A stretch of DNA of 60,129 bases from Myxococcales bacterium (GCA_002721815.1 PBLQ01000047.1:1-60129); one strand, 5' to 3'; positions 26,098 through 36,052 are shown, counted from the stretch's first letter. The notes: a model not told the origin generated them from the letters alone. Translations and numbers: made by a program.

Positions 26098-27381
26098 CTA
26101 ACGTTTCAAGGACATCAGTTCGGCCAAGAGTTGGTCGGCACTGGAAATGGTCTTTGCGTTGGCCTGATAACTCCTCTGGGAAGCAATCATACGAATAAAT
26201 TCTTGTGCCAAGTCAACATTACTTTGTTCGAGCGCACCCGAGACCACTTGCCCGCGGCCACCGGTCATGGCGGTACCGATGTTGGGCTCACCGGCTTCTG
26301 CGGTTTGGGAATACATGTTTCCCCCTACACGCATGAGTTGGTCAGATGCGGGAAAATCGGCGAGGGCAAGCTGGGCGAGGGTCCGGCTTTGACCGTTGGT
26401 AAACGTACCCAGCACCATGCCTGTATCGTCGATTTGAATACCGGCCAATTCACCCGGTGGGTAACCATCTTGGTTAATGAAGGAGGCTGCGGAAGGGGCA
26501 GAGAACTGGGTGATTCCGTCCAATCCAGTGCCGTTGGTCGCCGTTGGGTCACCCAGGTTAAAGTTGAGCGGCTGTGCCAAAGCATCTTTCGGCGTAAAGG
26601 TCGAAGTTTGCGTGTGGGTCGCCATTTTACCTTCGGCATCAAAAGTCATGGTACCAGAAGCGATTTGCGTGGGTTCACCGGCAACCCCGCCCTCGATGCC
26701 GCCACCATCGGTAAGGCCCACCCAGCTCCACTGGCCACCGCCATCATTGTGGAAGTAAATATCGATCTGGTGAGGTGTACCCAGTGAATCGTAAACGGTG
26801 GTGGTGGTGGAGAAGTTTGTGGTTCCTGAGAGGTCACCCAAATCCAAGGGAGGCAACACTTCGGCTTGGGCATCCAGGTTCGCTTTTAAAACCACTTCAC
26901 TACTGGCCAAAGGTGGGAATGATGTATCACCAATCAGCAGATTGCCTTGGTTGTAGAGAATGTTGCCTTCAGCGTCAGCAGTGTAGCCCTGGACACGCAT
27001 GCCATTCAGGGTGCTCAAGAAGCCTTCGTTGTCGACTGCGAATTGACCCGAGCGGGTGAAGTAGTTCACTTTTGCACCATTCACTTCACCTTGAGCCACG
27101 AAAAAACCAGAGCCCTGAATCGCCAAGTCGGTACCCACGCCCGTTTGGAGGAGGGCGCCTTGACCCATCATTTTTTGCACGGTCTGTGCACGAGCACCGT
27201 TACCGATTTGGCCAGAACCAGGTCCGACCACCCATTGGGCCAATGAATCTTCAAATACCGCTCGGCCCCGTTTAAAACCGATGGTGTTCACGTTGGCGAT
27301 GTTATCACCCACCACACTCAGTTCTTGACTGTTGAGCTGAAGGCCGGAAACGGCGGCGTAAATAGAACTAATCAAACCCAT
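26098..27381 (-). CDS. flgE: Flagellar hook protein FlgE
   Basis: Hook subunit, 427 residues. It begins MGLISSIYAAVSGLQLNSQE and has VGDNIANVNTIGFKRGRAVF, and ends with SNVDLAQEFIRMIASQRSYQ and ISSADQLLAELMSL, the canonical FlgE ends. The central domain includes STTTTVYDSLGTPHQIDIYF, typical of hook proteins. Last gene before the terminator. Confidence 0.97.
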   Translation of the reverse strand: MGLISSIYAAVSGLQLNSQELSVVGDNIANVNTIGFKRGRAVFEDSLAQWVVGPGSGQIGNGARAQTVQKMMGQGALLQTGVGTDLAIQGSGFFVAQGEVNGAKVNYFTRSGQFAVDNEGFLSTLNGMRVQGYTADAEGNILYNQGNLLIGDTSFPPLASSEVVLKANLDAQAEVLPPLDLGDLSGTTNFSTTTTVYDSLGTPHQIDIYFHNDGGGQWSWVGLTDGGGIEGGVAGEPTQIASGTMTFDAEGKMATHTQTSTFTPKDALAQPLNFNLGDPTATNGTGLDGITQFSAPSAASFINQDGYPPGELAGIQIDDTGMVLGTFTNGQSRTLAQLALADFPASDQLMRVGGNMYSQTAEAGEPNIGTAMTGGRGQVVSGALEQSNVDLAQEFIRMIASQRSYQANAKTISSADQLLAELMSLKR

Positions 27382-27407
27382 GATAGACTCCTGTAATGCT
27401 ATGGGGT

Positions 27408-28091
27408 TTAAGAGGTCGCTTCGAGAATCTCTAAAACGTTTTCCAATGCGATGCGTAAGTCACCGCACAAAAGTTCGGGGAAGCCATTTTCAAATGACAT
27501 TCCATCCACGTGTGCAACAATGTTGGCGCTGGCTTCGACTTTTTCATCATTTTCATCAACGGCACCAACGCTGAAACTATAAAGTCCTTCTGGGGCAGGG
27601 TTGCCATCATCGTCAAGCCCATCCCATTCCACATCAAAGGAGCCTTTCCCCTGCGTGCCCAAGTGCAAAGTACGCACCGGAACGCCAGCCTCGTTTTTGA
27701 TGGTCACAGTGACTTCTTTGGCAGGGCCCTCGAGCAAGATGCTCATGTTTTCTGCTTCACCTTGGAGGTGATTCAATTCACTGCTGTTAATTTTAATGTC
27801 TTTGCCAATGAGATTGGCCATGGAAGTCTGGTTGCCCGCTGCTTGGGCCATCAACAATGCATCCAATTTCTCATTGGTTTGTTGCATTACTTCCAAAGTT
27901 GAAAATTGGGCCAACTGCGATGCCATTTCTTGGCTGTCTTGAGGCGCCGTGGGATCTTGGTTGGCCATCTGAGTCATCATAAGTTTCAAGAACGCATCTT
28001 TGCCTAGGTCAGGGTTGCCTTGGGCATCCTGTGTCGAGGGTGTGTCTACCCCAAAAGGTCTTAATGCGTAATTTTCGCCAATGTTATTCAT
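27408..28091 (-). CDS. flgD: Flagellar hook-cap protein FlgD
   Basis: Scaffold for hook assembly, 227 residues. The N-terminal conserved part is GKDAFLKLMMTQMANQDPTA with SQEMASQLAQFSTLEVMQQT; the C-terminal part is a FlgD-Ig/Tudor fold with WDGLDDDGNPAPEGLYSFSV. It lies between fliK and flgE with AAGGAG 9 bases before the ATG. Confidence 0.96.
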   Translation of the reverse strand: MNNIGENYALRPFGVDTPSTQDAQGNPDLGKDAFLKLMMTQMANQDPTAPQDSQEMASQLAQFSTLEVMQQTNEKLDALLMAQAAGNQTSMANLIGKDIKINSSELNHLQGEAENMSILLEGPAKEVTVTIKNEAGVPVRTLHLGTQGKGSFDVEWDGLDDDGNPAPEGLYSFSVGAVDENDEKVEASANIVAHVDGMSFENGFPELLCGDLRIALENVLEILEATS

Positions 28092-28104
28092 GATTCAGTA
28101 CTCC

Positions 28105-29505
28105 TTAGGCCTGCACATGCATGGTTGCGCCGTTTCGCACGCGTTTTGCGGTTTGTGCTTGAACAGCAGATTCTGCATTGCCCAGTTCATCATCTTCAAA
28201 ATCTTCGGATTGCTCGTGGCCTTCTCGTTCTTCAAGATCTTGGCTGAGATTAAACTGTCCCAAATCTAAGCCTTCGGCCTGTAGGGCCGCTTGAAGTTCG
28301 TCTTTCTTATCGAAGACTGCTGCATTTTCACCCGCGAGTCGGATATCTGCCACGCCTTCTTGTTTCATTTGAAGTCGAACCGCCACTTCACCGGCCTTTT
28401 CTGTGGCCACACGAATGTTCGCGTCGTGCCCATCGATTTGGACTTTGACCTTCGGGTCGATCAAATCTTGGACTTGGGCAAAGTTTTTATTGACCCCGGA
28501 ACTCCCCGTCACTGGACCTGCTTTCCCTGCGACATTGGCGCCCGATTTAGCGGCAGGGTTGGTGCCTCTGAGCCCAAACTTCGGATCGCTTCCTTTGTTG
28601 GTCTTCGAACGTGGCCCCGCCGTTTTGGCTGTGGGGTTGTTCTCACTTTTCATGGCCTGTTCGAAAGGCTTGAAGTTGTCATCTTGAGAAGCATTTTTGG
28701 CGGTGTCAGTGTGCTGTTGTTGCTCTGCTTGACCCTGGGTCTGCGCTTGGGTGGTATTGTTTTGTAAATTCGGGTTTTCAGTTGTTTTTACTTGAACGTT
28801 CTGAGGCATCACGGCCTTGTCACCCATTTCAAGTTTCACTTGGTTAGATTTGGAATCCGGTTTTTTCAAGGATTGGCCTAGCTGGGTGAGTTGTTTGGAG
28901 GTCACTTGCTCCGCTGCCATTGCCAACTGGGTGTTCTCTTTGGATTGTGAGAGCGCCAGCGGCAGCATTTCTGCTTTAAACTGGTTGGCTTGTTTGGCCT
29001 GGGCATCCTGCTTGGCCTCGGTTAGAACTTTTTCACCCAGTTGGTTTTTCATGTTTTGCAGCAGGGGGTTTTGCATTCCCTTTTTATTAAAAGGGGCGCC
29101 CTTGCTCGCTTGCTTGGTTACATTGTCCACGCCGGAACGTTGGGTGGTTTTTTCTTCGATGGCCACGCTACCTTTATCTGCACCATCGCAGTTTGCTTCG
29201 CTCTCTACGTCCGACGTTTTATCGGTAGAGGTCTCAGCTTTGGTTTCTGAACGGGCAGGTTCATTGTTTTGGGTGTTCATTTGGTCAGAGAACACATCAT
29301 CGAAGTCTTCTCGCTGTTCTCTGGGTTCGATGTCCCGATGGTCGTCCGGACGAACTGGGTCATTGCGATTGATATCAAACGGGGCCTTATTGTCATTCGC
29401 AGGCTGAACGGGGCGTGCGGGCCGGGCACTTTGCAGATCTTTGAGCTGCTGGGCCAAGTCTGTTTGGGCCATGGTTTGGGTTTGGATGGACATCATGTTT
29501 TTCAT
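28105..29505 (-). CDS. fliK: Flagellar hook-length control protein FliK
   Basis: Molecular ruler that also triggers the FlhB switch, 466 residues. The long N-terminal part is disordered and rich in Gln, Asn, Lys and Asp, as in other FliK. The C-terminal Flg_hook domain (about 355-430) is visible as VQIDGHDANIRVATEKAGEV and AVRLQMKQEGVADIRL. Its start overlaps the motE stop by 4 bases. Confidence 0.85.
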   Translation of the reverse strand: MKNMMSIQTQTMAQTDLAQQLKDLQSARPARPVQPANDNKAPFDINRNDPVRPDDHRDIEPREQREDFDDVFSDQMNTQNNEPARSETKAETSTDKTSDVESEANCDGADKGSVAIEEKTTQRSGVDNVTKQASKGAPFNKKGMQNPLLQNMKNQLGEKVLTEAKQDAQAKQANQFKAEMLPLALSQSKENTQLAMAAEQVTSKQLTQLGQSLKKPDSKSNQVKLEMGDKAVMPQNVQVKTTENPNLQNNTTQAQTQGQAEQQQHTDTAKNASQDDNFKPFEQAMKSENNPTAKTAGPRSKTNKGSDPKFGLRGTNPAAKSGANVAGKAGPVTGSSGVNKNFAQVQDLIDPKVKVQIDGHDANIRVATEKAGEVAVRLQMKQEGVADIRLAGENAAVFDKKDELQAALQAEGLDLGQFNLSQDLEEREGHEQSEDFEDDELGNAESAVQAQTAKRVRNGATMHVQA

Positions 29506-30335
29506 TGTAAAACCTCACCAGTATCAGGGTCAGTGGCTAAGTCGGTTGCGAGCATGGCCGCGGCAGCGGGCTTCATGGAGCCGAGCACTGCACCGGCTTG
29601 TCGTGCGGGCATGCGGCGCAAAAGCTCTACGGCAATATCTCGGTCAAGACTTTTGAGAAGTTGAGCGGCTTGTTTGGGCTTCATGTTACGAAGTGCTTTG
29701 GACAGCGACTTGATGCGTCCGCCGGTTGGGGCAGCAACCGTAGCAGCAGTACCGCCTTCAGCTTCGTCTTTTTTGCCTTTGGTGCATTCGCTTTCTGTGA
29801 TCGCACGAAGTTGTTGCGCATTGATCTTTCTCGCTTTTTTTAGCTCGGCGAGTTCTTCTTCGTTTTTCTCAAGGGTATGCTCAAGATTGAGTGTTTCCGC
29901 TTTGAGTTGGGTCCTTGCTGCCTCTATCTTTTTCAATAAGGCTTTAAGCTCTTCTCGTTCCGCGTTAAGGGCAGCACGTTCTTGCTCAATCTTGACCCGC
30001 TCTTCAGCTAGCCTGTCACTTTGAGTTTTGTTCTCGCTGGCAGCCCGCATGAGTTCATCGTTCAGCGACTCCATTTTGAGTGCGGGGGGACGAAAAGAAT
30101 CACGCACTCGGTCTTTAGTGGCTGTTTTACGTTTTGCCAACAATGTGCCGGTAGAGGTGGCCGCTTTTGCCTTCGAAGTGACCGGTGCAGCGTCTGTCGC
30201 TTTTTCTGCGTTATTGGCAGGGGCCGTTGCATTCGTTTCAGCTGGGGCCGTGGCAGGTGCAGCATCCTTTGGCCCTTCAGCGATCGTGAAGGCAGGAATG
30301 CTCAACATGGCGAACAAAAGAAAAACTTTAAGCAT
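29502..30335 (-). CDS. MotE-like periplasmic protein (MgtE N-domain family)
   Basis: A 277-residue protein encoded between fliI and fliK, where MotE-type proteins are found in Alpha- and Deltaproteobacteria. It has a signal peptide or anchor (1-19, MLKVFLLFAMLSIPAFTIA), an Ala/Thr-rich segment, a long coiled coil (about 90-185) and a C-terminal MgtE-N-like helical domain (KALRNMKPKQAAQLLKSLD; VELLRRMPARQAGAVLGSM). MotE is a chaperone of the stator partner MotC in Sinorhizobium; here the role is inferred. ATG 30335 is chosen for AAGGAG 6 bases upstream; it overlaps fliI by 8 bases. Confidence 0.75.
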   Translation of the reverse strand: MLKVFLLFAMLSIPAFTIAEGPKDAAPATAPAETNATAPANNAEKATDAAPVTSKAKAATSTGTLLAKRKTATKDRVRDSFRPPALKMESLNDELMRAASENKTQSDRLAEERVKIEQERAALNAEREELKALLKKIEAARTQLKAETLNLEHTLEKNEEELAELKKARKINAQQLRAITESECTKGKKDEAEGGTAATVAAPTGGRIKSLSKALRNMKPKQAAQLLKSLDRDIAVELLRRMPARQAGAVLGSMKPAAAAMLATDLATDPDTGEVLQ

Positions 30336-31662
30336 GGTTGCTCCTTGCACCACCCATCAGGGCGGTCAATTGTTCCAGTGTTTCTTCTAAAGAATCGGAT
30401 TCAGAATCTAACTGTCGGAGTAGTTTGTTAAGCGGTTCATGGAGCATGATGGCTTGATCAATTTTGGGGTTGCTCCCAGGCTTGTAAGCGCCCACATCGA
30501 TCAAATCTGCTGCGTCGTTATAGGTGGAGAGGACTTCTCTTCCATGGCGCGCAAGAGATTTGTGTTCATCGTTGACCAGGTCATTCATCACCCGACTGAC
30601 ACTGGCCAAAATATCGATTGCCGGAAAGTGTCCACTGTTAGCCAACTTGCGCGAAAGCACAAAGTGCCCATCGAGAATCGATTTGGCGGAATCGGCAACG
30701 GGGTCGTTAAGGTCATCACCTTCCATCAAGACGGTGTAGAGGGCGGTAATACTACCGTTTCCACCATCACGACCTGCACGCTCCAAAAGCTTGGGGAGTA
30801 TTGCAAACACGGAGGGCGGGTAGCCTTTCGACGTAGGTGGCTCACCGATTGCGAGTCCAATTTCACGCTGAGCCATGGCCACGCGGGTTAATGAATCCAG
30901 CAATAGGAGAACTTTTTTGCCTTTTTTACGGTAATGTTCTGCCAATGCGGTTGCAGAAAGCGCAGCACGAATGCGCATCAGTGGAGCCTCATCGCTGGTG
31001 GCGACCACAACGATGGATCGGGCCAGGCCCTCAGGTCCCAGGTCTTTTTCTACGAATTCACGGACCTCACGACCGCGCTCACCCACCAGACCCAGAATAA
31101 TAACATCCGCCTTGGCATTACGGGCGAGCATGCCTAAAAGGACGCTTTTTCCAACGCCGGCGCCAGCGAAAATACCGATTCGTTGACCTTCGCCGACTGT
31201 CAAAAAAGAATCGATGGCGCGGATGCCCATGCTTAAAGGCGCTGAAATGCGTTTGCGTTCCATGGCTGTAGGGATGCGGCCTTGGATGGGGGTCTTTTCG
31301 TTGAGAAACGGCGTCGGACCGTTATCGATGGGTTTGAGGTTCGCATCGAGCACGCGCCCTAGGAGTGCGTCTCCCACTGGAATCATCTCGGTTCCACCTT
31401 GTGGTACAACGGCGGCGCCAGAGCGAATGCCTTGCATGGAGTCGAAGGGCATCAACAAAGCGGTGTTTCCATTGAAGCCCACCACCTGTGCGGTGACGGA
31501 GCGTTGATGGTCAACGGCGATGCTGCAGGTTTTCCCAACTGCCATTTGGGGAAGGGTGGCTTCAATAATGACCCCTGAGGCGCGCGTGACGCGTCCCGTT
31601 TGCACAACAGGGTCGGCTCGTTTGATGGCAGCCTGTATTGAATCCATGTTGAAAATAGCCAT
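30328..31662 (-). CDS. fliI: Flagellar export ATPase FliI
   Basis: ATPase of the export apparatus, related to F1-beta, 444 residues. Walker A is GIFAGAGVGKSVLLGML; the Walker B region reads KVLLLLDSLTRVAMAQREIG. FliI-typical LVGERGREVREFVEKDLG and GEPPTSKGYPPSVFAILPKL are present. The start shares a base with the fliH stop. Confidence 0.97.
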   Translation of the reverse strand: MAIFNMDSIQAAIKRADPVVQTGRVTRASGVIIEATLPQMAVGKTCSIAVDHQRSVTAQVVGFNGNTALLMPFDSMQGIRSGAAVVPQGGTEMIPVGDALLGRVLDANLKPIDNGPTPFLNEKTPIQGRIPTAMERKRISAPLSMGIRAIDSFLTVGEGQRIGIFAGAGVGKSVLLGMLARNAKADVIILGLVGERGREVREFVEKDLGPEGLARSIVVVATSDEAPLMRIRAALSATALAEHYRKKGKKVLLLLDSLTRVAMAQREIGLAIGEPPTSKGYPPSVFAILPKLLERAGRDGGNGSITALYTVLMEGDDLNDPVADSAKSILDGHFVLSRKLANSGHFPAIDILASVSRVMNDLVNDEHKSLARHGREVLSTYNDAADLIDVGAYKPGSNPKIDQAIMLHEPLNKLLRQLDSESDSLEETLEQLTALMGGARSNHA

Positions 31663-32519
31663 TAGCTCGGATCTCCTTCTTGAGAATCATCGATCACTGT
31701 CTTGATTTCCTTGAGTCTTGTTTTTATGCGGCCGTCGATTTGTCCGAAATCGGTATCGACCACCACATCCCCGCGGTCGAGGCTGGCGTTGGGAACGAGC
31801 TCGATTTGGGCGAGGGCAATCTCCGTAAATTGGCCATCTTCCAAGGCTTTTGAGACGCTCTCGTGGTCTTGGGGGTGGAGTGAGAGGCGCAAGACTTTGG
31901 AGTCGCCCACTTTGCGGAGTGCGGATCTGATTAATGCGATCATCGCTGTGACATCGGCACTGACCTCGCGTTCGAGGATGCGTTGAGCAACTTGAAACCC
32001 GATTTCTAACGCCGTGGAACGCGCTTCCTCGGCCAGTCGGGTATTCGCTTGACGCATGTGTTCCACCATCCGAATCATCTTTTCGGTAGCCACGTGCGCA
32101 CCAATGCCCTCTTCGACACTTGCCAGCTCTGGCGAGGGAGCAGGGGGTTGCACCATTTCCTGGAACGGCGCTTCATGCACATTTGGCACGGTCGCAGAAA
32201 GGTCGTCGCTGGGGGGCTCATCCAGACCCATTTCAGCATCTGGCACCGCCTCTGGCGTGCTTTCAGGCACGACTGCACCGGGAGGCTCTGGTTCTTCGTT
32301 CATCTCTTCAGCAGCATGCAATTCAGCGCTGGGCATCGAAGGTAGCGCTGGAGTTGGTTCCACCGGCGGGGAGGTCGGATCTTGCTCTAGGGCTAGATTT
32401 TTGACGACACCGAGGCTCTCTTGCTGGTCTTTGGTCATGCCAAAGGCGAGGGGAACCACATTGTTGGTCATCTCAACGTCTTCCAGGAACTTGGGTTTGC
32501 GGATGGCTTGATTTCCCAT
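31662..32519 (-). CDS. fliH: Flagellar export protein FliH
   Basis: Negative regulator and peripheral stalk of FliI, 285 residues. The C-terminal conserved region runs from EIGFQVAQRILEREVSADVT to DVVVDTDFGQIDGRIKTRL. The region from about 40 to 130 is Pro/Glu-rich and probably disordered, longer than in enterobacteria. It lies between fliG and fliI with one-base coupling to fliI. Confidence 0.88.
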   Translation of the reverse strand: MGNQAIRKPKFLEDVEMTNNVVPLAFGMTKDQQESLGVVKNLALEQDPTSPPVEPTPALPSMPSAELHAAEEMNEEPEPPGAVVPESTPEAVPDAEMGLDEPPSDDLSATVPNVHEAPFQEMVQPPAPSPELASVEEGIGAHVATEKMIRMVEHMRQANTRLAEEARSTALEIGFQVAQRILEREVSADVTAMIALIRSALRKVGDSKVLRLSLHPQDHESVSKALEDGQFTEIALAQIELVPNASLDRGDVVVDTDFGQIDGRIKTRLKEIKTVIDDSQEGDPS

Positions 32520-32535
32520 GATAGGTTTCCTCTAG

Positions 32536-33564
32536 TTAGACCATTTGATCGCCAGGAGCGACGATGGTGATGCGTTCCTGCTCTGCCATTTGCATGACCA
32601 CAGCGACCAACTCTTGTTGCGCTTTCTGAACTTCGGACATGCGAATGGGACCCATGGCTTCCATGTCATCCACCAGCATTTTTGAAGCGCGGGTAGACAT
32701 GTTGCCCAGGATTTTATCACGGATACGTGGCGACGCGCCCTTGAGGCCCAGCATGAGAAGGTTAGAATCGAATTCTTTAATCAAAGTCTGGATGTCGCGG
32801 TCGGTAAGGCTCCACAAATCTTCAAAGGTGAACAACTTGGTTTTGAGATCTTGTGCAAGATCCACATCGCTTTGCTCGATTTCTGTGATGACCACTTGCT
32901 GTTGCTTGCTTGGGCTTTGACGCAAAATGGCGAGGGCAGTGCCGCGGCCGTCCACTTGGCGCATCCCATCGGCCACCATGGCTGCCAGTTCGCGGGCCAG
33001 GGCTTGTCCTACCTCGCGCAAGACTTCAGGTGCCACTGAATCCACAGATGCCATTCGAGAAAGTACTGCAGGTTTCAGGTCTTCTGGTAGATGTTGCATG
33101 ACTGGTAAGGCGCGATCGGGACCCATGGCGCTCAAAACCAGCGCAACAGTTTGAGCGTGTTCACGAGCCAGAATCATTCCCAGTGAAACAGGATCGGCCT
33201 CAACAATGGGGCCCAAAACTTCATCGGGGGGTGGCGGTGGTTGGACGCCTTCAAAGGCACGTCGGGCCACTTCTTCGCCCACCGCATCGATGGCAACATT
33301 GCGTAACAGGTCATCGCCTACCAAGGCATCGGTGGACCCTTGCTCCATCAAGTCTACGAACTCTTGAAGGGAATCATTCAAAGATTCGGGGGCTGCTTTA
33401 CGAAGTTCTCTGGCCCCTAAAGCGACCCGTCGAATATCGGATTCAGACAGTTTGGTGAAAATCTTCTTAGAAATGTCTGGTCCAAGTCCCAGCAGGATGG
33501 CAGCAACTTTCTGTGTGATAGGGCCGCCTTTGGCTTCGGTGATTTTGTTGTTTTCATCAGCCAT
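32536..33564 (-). CDS. fliG: Flagellar motor switch protein FliG
   Basis: Rotor protein that contacts MotA and FliF, 342 residues. Conserved features are QKVAAILLGLGPDISKKIF at the N-terminus, AREHAQTVALVLSAMGPDRA in the middle, and the charged torque helix region FTFEDLWSLTDRDIQTLIKE near the C-terminus. The usual EHPQ motif of the middle domain reads EHAQ here. It is followed by fliH after 16 bases. Confidence 0.97.
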   Translation of the reverse strand: MADENNKITEAKGGPITQKVAAILLGLGPDISKKIFTKLSESDIRRVALGARELRKAAPESLNDSLQEFVDLMEQGSTDALVGDDLLRNVAIDAVGEEVARRAFEGVQPPPPPDEVLGPIVEADPVSLGMILAREHAQTVALVLSAMGPDRALPVMQHLPEDLKPAVLSRMASVDSVAPEVLREVGQALARELAAMVADGMRQVDGRGTALAILRQSPSKQQQVVITEIEQSDVDLAQDLKTKLFTFEDLWSLTDRDIQTLIKEFDSNLLMLGLKGASPRIRDKILGNMSTRASKMLVDDMEAMGPIRMSEVQKAQQELVAVVMQMAEQERITIVAPGDQMV

Positions 33565-33630
33565 TGTTATGCTCCGTGATTGAGTGGGTAGGTCAGGTTA
33601 AAGTTAATGTTTTGCGTTGGATTTGTCATG

Positions 33631-35244
33631 CTAAGCCACTTCTTCTTCTTCATTGATTTCTTTTTCAGCAGCTTCCATGAGCCATCCACGAATGAGATAA
33701 AGGGCGCGAACGGGATCTTCTTCCACCAAGCGGCGCGCACGCTCTCGGAGCAGGGCGTCTGCAGACGGTAAGGCCGCAGCGCGTTTTCGTTCTTCTTCTT
33801 CTGCTTCTTCTGCAGCTCGTGCCATTTCGCTCTCTTCGTTGATGATGGCGTCAATATCAGCCACTCGTTTCCCGGGTTGCAGCATGGCCACAGGCATGGT
33901 TTCAAGCTCTTCCATAGCTTTCTTGCGTCGGAAGAAGACAAAGAAGGCGATGGCGCTGGCGAGCAAAAGGGCCAACAAGATGGCTTGCCAAGGTTCGATT
34001 AATGGCTTTTCTGCAACGATTTCTTCAGGTCGGGTAAAAATATGGCTGGCGATTTCAAAACGGTCACCCCGTTTGTCGTCGTAGCCCACTGCGCTTTTGG
34101 CTAATTCCTCGAGCTTTTGAATCTCTTCAGCGGTTCGGGCTTGCCCTTCAACGCCGTCTACTAAAACTGCGGCGGATAACTTTACAATACGAGGTGCACG
34201 TTTGCGAACGGTGGTGACTTTTTTCGATATTTCGTAGTTTCTGACTTCATCGGCTTGTTCTAAATTGTCGTTGGTGGTGGTGGCGCCGATGGTGGCAAAA
34301 CGACCCATGGGCTGATTGCCCGCTGCACCGGCAAGGCCGCCGGGCGGGGTAGATACTTTATTGTCGGTTTTGTTCACGGCGCGTTCGCTGCGAACGACCG
34401 CGGATTCTGGATCGTACTCTTCGGAGGTGGTCACCACATCGCTGCTGTCCACTTCGAGGGTCACGCGGGCAAAAACGGCGCCTTCACCCACTGCTGGCTG
34501 GAGCAATCCAACAATGCGTTGCTCATATTGTCGCTCTAATTTACGACGATAGACTTGGTCGTTATCAGCCCATGATTCATCTTCAGCGTAACTTTTACCA
34601 GCGCTGTCGACCAGGGAAACATTGTCCACTTTCAGACCGGGAACGGCAGATGCGACCAAATGACGAATGCCATTCACCGCTCGTTTGTCAATAACGCGGC
34701 CCGGGATTAGAGTCACAACCACTGCTGCAGTGGCTTCATGATCATCTTCTTTGAATAACCCCGTCTCTGACAAAGTGAGGTGAACACGGGCGGTTTTGAC
34801 ATTTTGCATCGATGAAATGGTTCGGGCCAGTTCGCCCTCAATGGCCCGTCTGAGATTCACTTTTTGTGTGAACTGGGAAACGCCCAAGTCTCCTTTGTCA
34901 AACAGATCAAAACCGACAAAGCCGCCACGAGGCAAACCTGCTCCAGCAAGTAACATGCGAGCATCGTAGACGCGTTCCTTCGGTACACTCACGGCAGAGC
35001 CATCAGAAGAGATGCGAAAGGGGATGGCAGAGGCCTTCAAAGTCTGTGATACTTCGTTGCTGTCCTCAGTGGTGAGGTTGGTAAAAACGTACTCGAAGTT
35101 ATCTGTACGTTGCACCAAAACCGCAGTGGCAATGATGAGCCCGGCAATGCCAAGCCCACCGAAAATGAGGCCCACGCGATTGCGCATGGACATCTGTGAA
35201 AATTTACCAGAGAAGTTTTTAAGTTGTGAAAGTAGATCTTCCAT
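33631..35244 (-). CDS. fliF: Flagellar MS-ring protein FliF
   Basis: MS-ring subunit, 537 residues. Two membrane helices bracket the periplasmic ring-building motifs: GLIFGGLGIAGLIIATAVL (about 24-43) and WQAILLALLLASAIAFFVFF (about 423-442). Visible family sequences are FTQKVNLRRAIEGELARTIS, VHLTLSETGLFKEDDHEATA and ESAVVRSERAVNKT. The C-terminal tail that binds FliG is rich in Glu. First large gene after flgB-flgC-fliE. Confidence 0.97.
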   Translation of the reverse strand: MEDLLSQLKNFSGKFSQMSMRNRVGLIFGGLGIAGLIIATAVLVQRTDNFEYVFTNLTTEDSNEVSQTLKASAIPFRISSDGSAVSVPKERVYDARMLLAGAGLPRGGFVGFDLFDKGDLGVSQFTQKVNLRRAIEGELARTISSMQNVKTARVHLTLSETGLFKEDDHEATAAVVVTLIPGRVIDKRAVNGIRHLVASAVPGLKVDNVSLVDSAGKSYAEDESWADNDQVYRRKLERQYEQRIVGLLQPAVGEGAVFARVTLEVDSSDVVTTSEEYDPESAVVRSERAVNKTDNKVSTPPGGLAGAAGNQPMGRFATIGATTTNDNLEQADEVRNYEISKKVTTVRKRAPRIVKLSAAVLVDGVEGQARTAEEIQKLEELAKSAVGYDDKRGDRFEIASHIFTRPEEIVAEKPLIEPWQAILLALLLASAIAFFVFFRRKKAMEELETMPVAMLQPGKRVADIDAIINEESEMARAAEEAEEEERKRAAALPSADALLRERARRLVEEDPVRALYLIRGWLMEAAEKEINEEEEVA

Positions 35245-35292
35245 TGGGGCCTCTTGACTAGAGTTGGGTTAAGAAAAGAAAGAGAAAAAAAT

Positions 35293-35595
35293 TTAGACGT
35301 GCATTCTCATGATTTCTTGATAGGTTTCCACGGCCTTGTTTCGGACTTTCATTGCCAAGCGCAGTGAAATGTCGGCTTGCTCAAAAGCCAGGGCCGTTTC
35401 GTGTAGATTACCTTCGCCATGGGCGAGTTTGCTGGTTTCGATATCCGCTTCAACCTGTAAGTTGTTCACGTGCTCGATGGCGTCTCCCAGTGAGGTTGAA
35501 AACGCTTCTGAGGGGGCTTGCACCTCAGGAGCGATGGGGCTTTCCACCACTGGGATAAATAGTTTTTCTGAAACAATGGCGTTTGCATTTTCCAT
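35293..35595 (-). CDS. fliE: Flagellar MS-ring-rod adaptor FliE
   Basis: Rod adaptor and early export substrate, 100 residues. The C-terminal family signature is complete: NLHETALAFEQADISLRLAM followed by KVRNKAVETYQEIMRMHV. It sits 16 bases after flgC and 48 before fliF. Confidence 0.95.
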   Translation of the reverse strand: MENANAIVSEKLFIPVVESPIAPEVQAPSEAFSTSLGDAIEHVNNLQVEADIETSKLAHGEGNLHETALAFEQADISLRLAMKVRNKAVETYQEIMRMHV

Positions 35596-35611
35596 GATTC
35601 AACTCCTCTAA

Positions 35612-36043
35612 CTAGCGCAAGATTTCCAGTGCGCGTTGGGCCATGCCCTTTAAGGTTTCAATGGCAGTGGCATTGGCTTCATAGCTACGGGAAGCACTCA
35701 TGAGATTCACCACTTCGTGACTGGGATCGATGTCAGGGTAGGTCACAAAACCTTCAGCATCGGCATCAGGGTGAGAAGGGTCGAAGACTTTACGGCCAGG
35801 GCCTTGGTCTTCGATGACCGCAGATACTTTGACACCGTTATAAGGTTTGGCTTCGCCCCAGCTGGCGTTCATCGTGTCATCGAAAGGAACCGATTCGATC
35901 ACGGGATCTCTGCGTTTGTAGCCTTCACCATTGGGCCCTCGTGTGGAGTTAGCGTTCGCCAGGTTTGACGTGGCCACATTCACACGGGTTCTGTTGGTTT
36001 TCAGGGCGCTGGTGCTAATGCGCATTGCAGACAAAAAATCCAT
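35612..36043 (-). CDS. flgC: Flagellar proximal rod protein FlgC
   Basis: Rod subunit, 143 residues. It opens MDFLSAMRISTSALKTNRTR, has VATSNLANANSTRGPNGEGY and ends with HEVVNLMSASRSYEANATAI, all canonical. It lies 9 bases after flgB. Confidence 0.97.
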   Translation of the reverse strand: MDFLSAMRISTSALKTNRTRVNVATSNLANANSTRGPNGEGYKRRDPVIESVPFDDTMNASWGEAKPYNGVKVSAVIEDQGPGRKVFDPSHPDADAEGFVTYPDIDPSHEVVNLMSASRSYEANATAIETLKGMAQRALEILR

Positions 36044-36052
36044 GTTCTCCTC

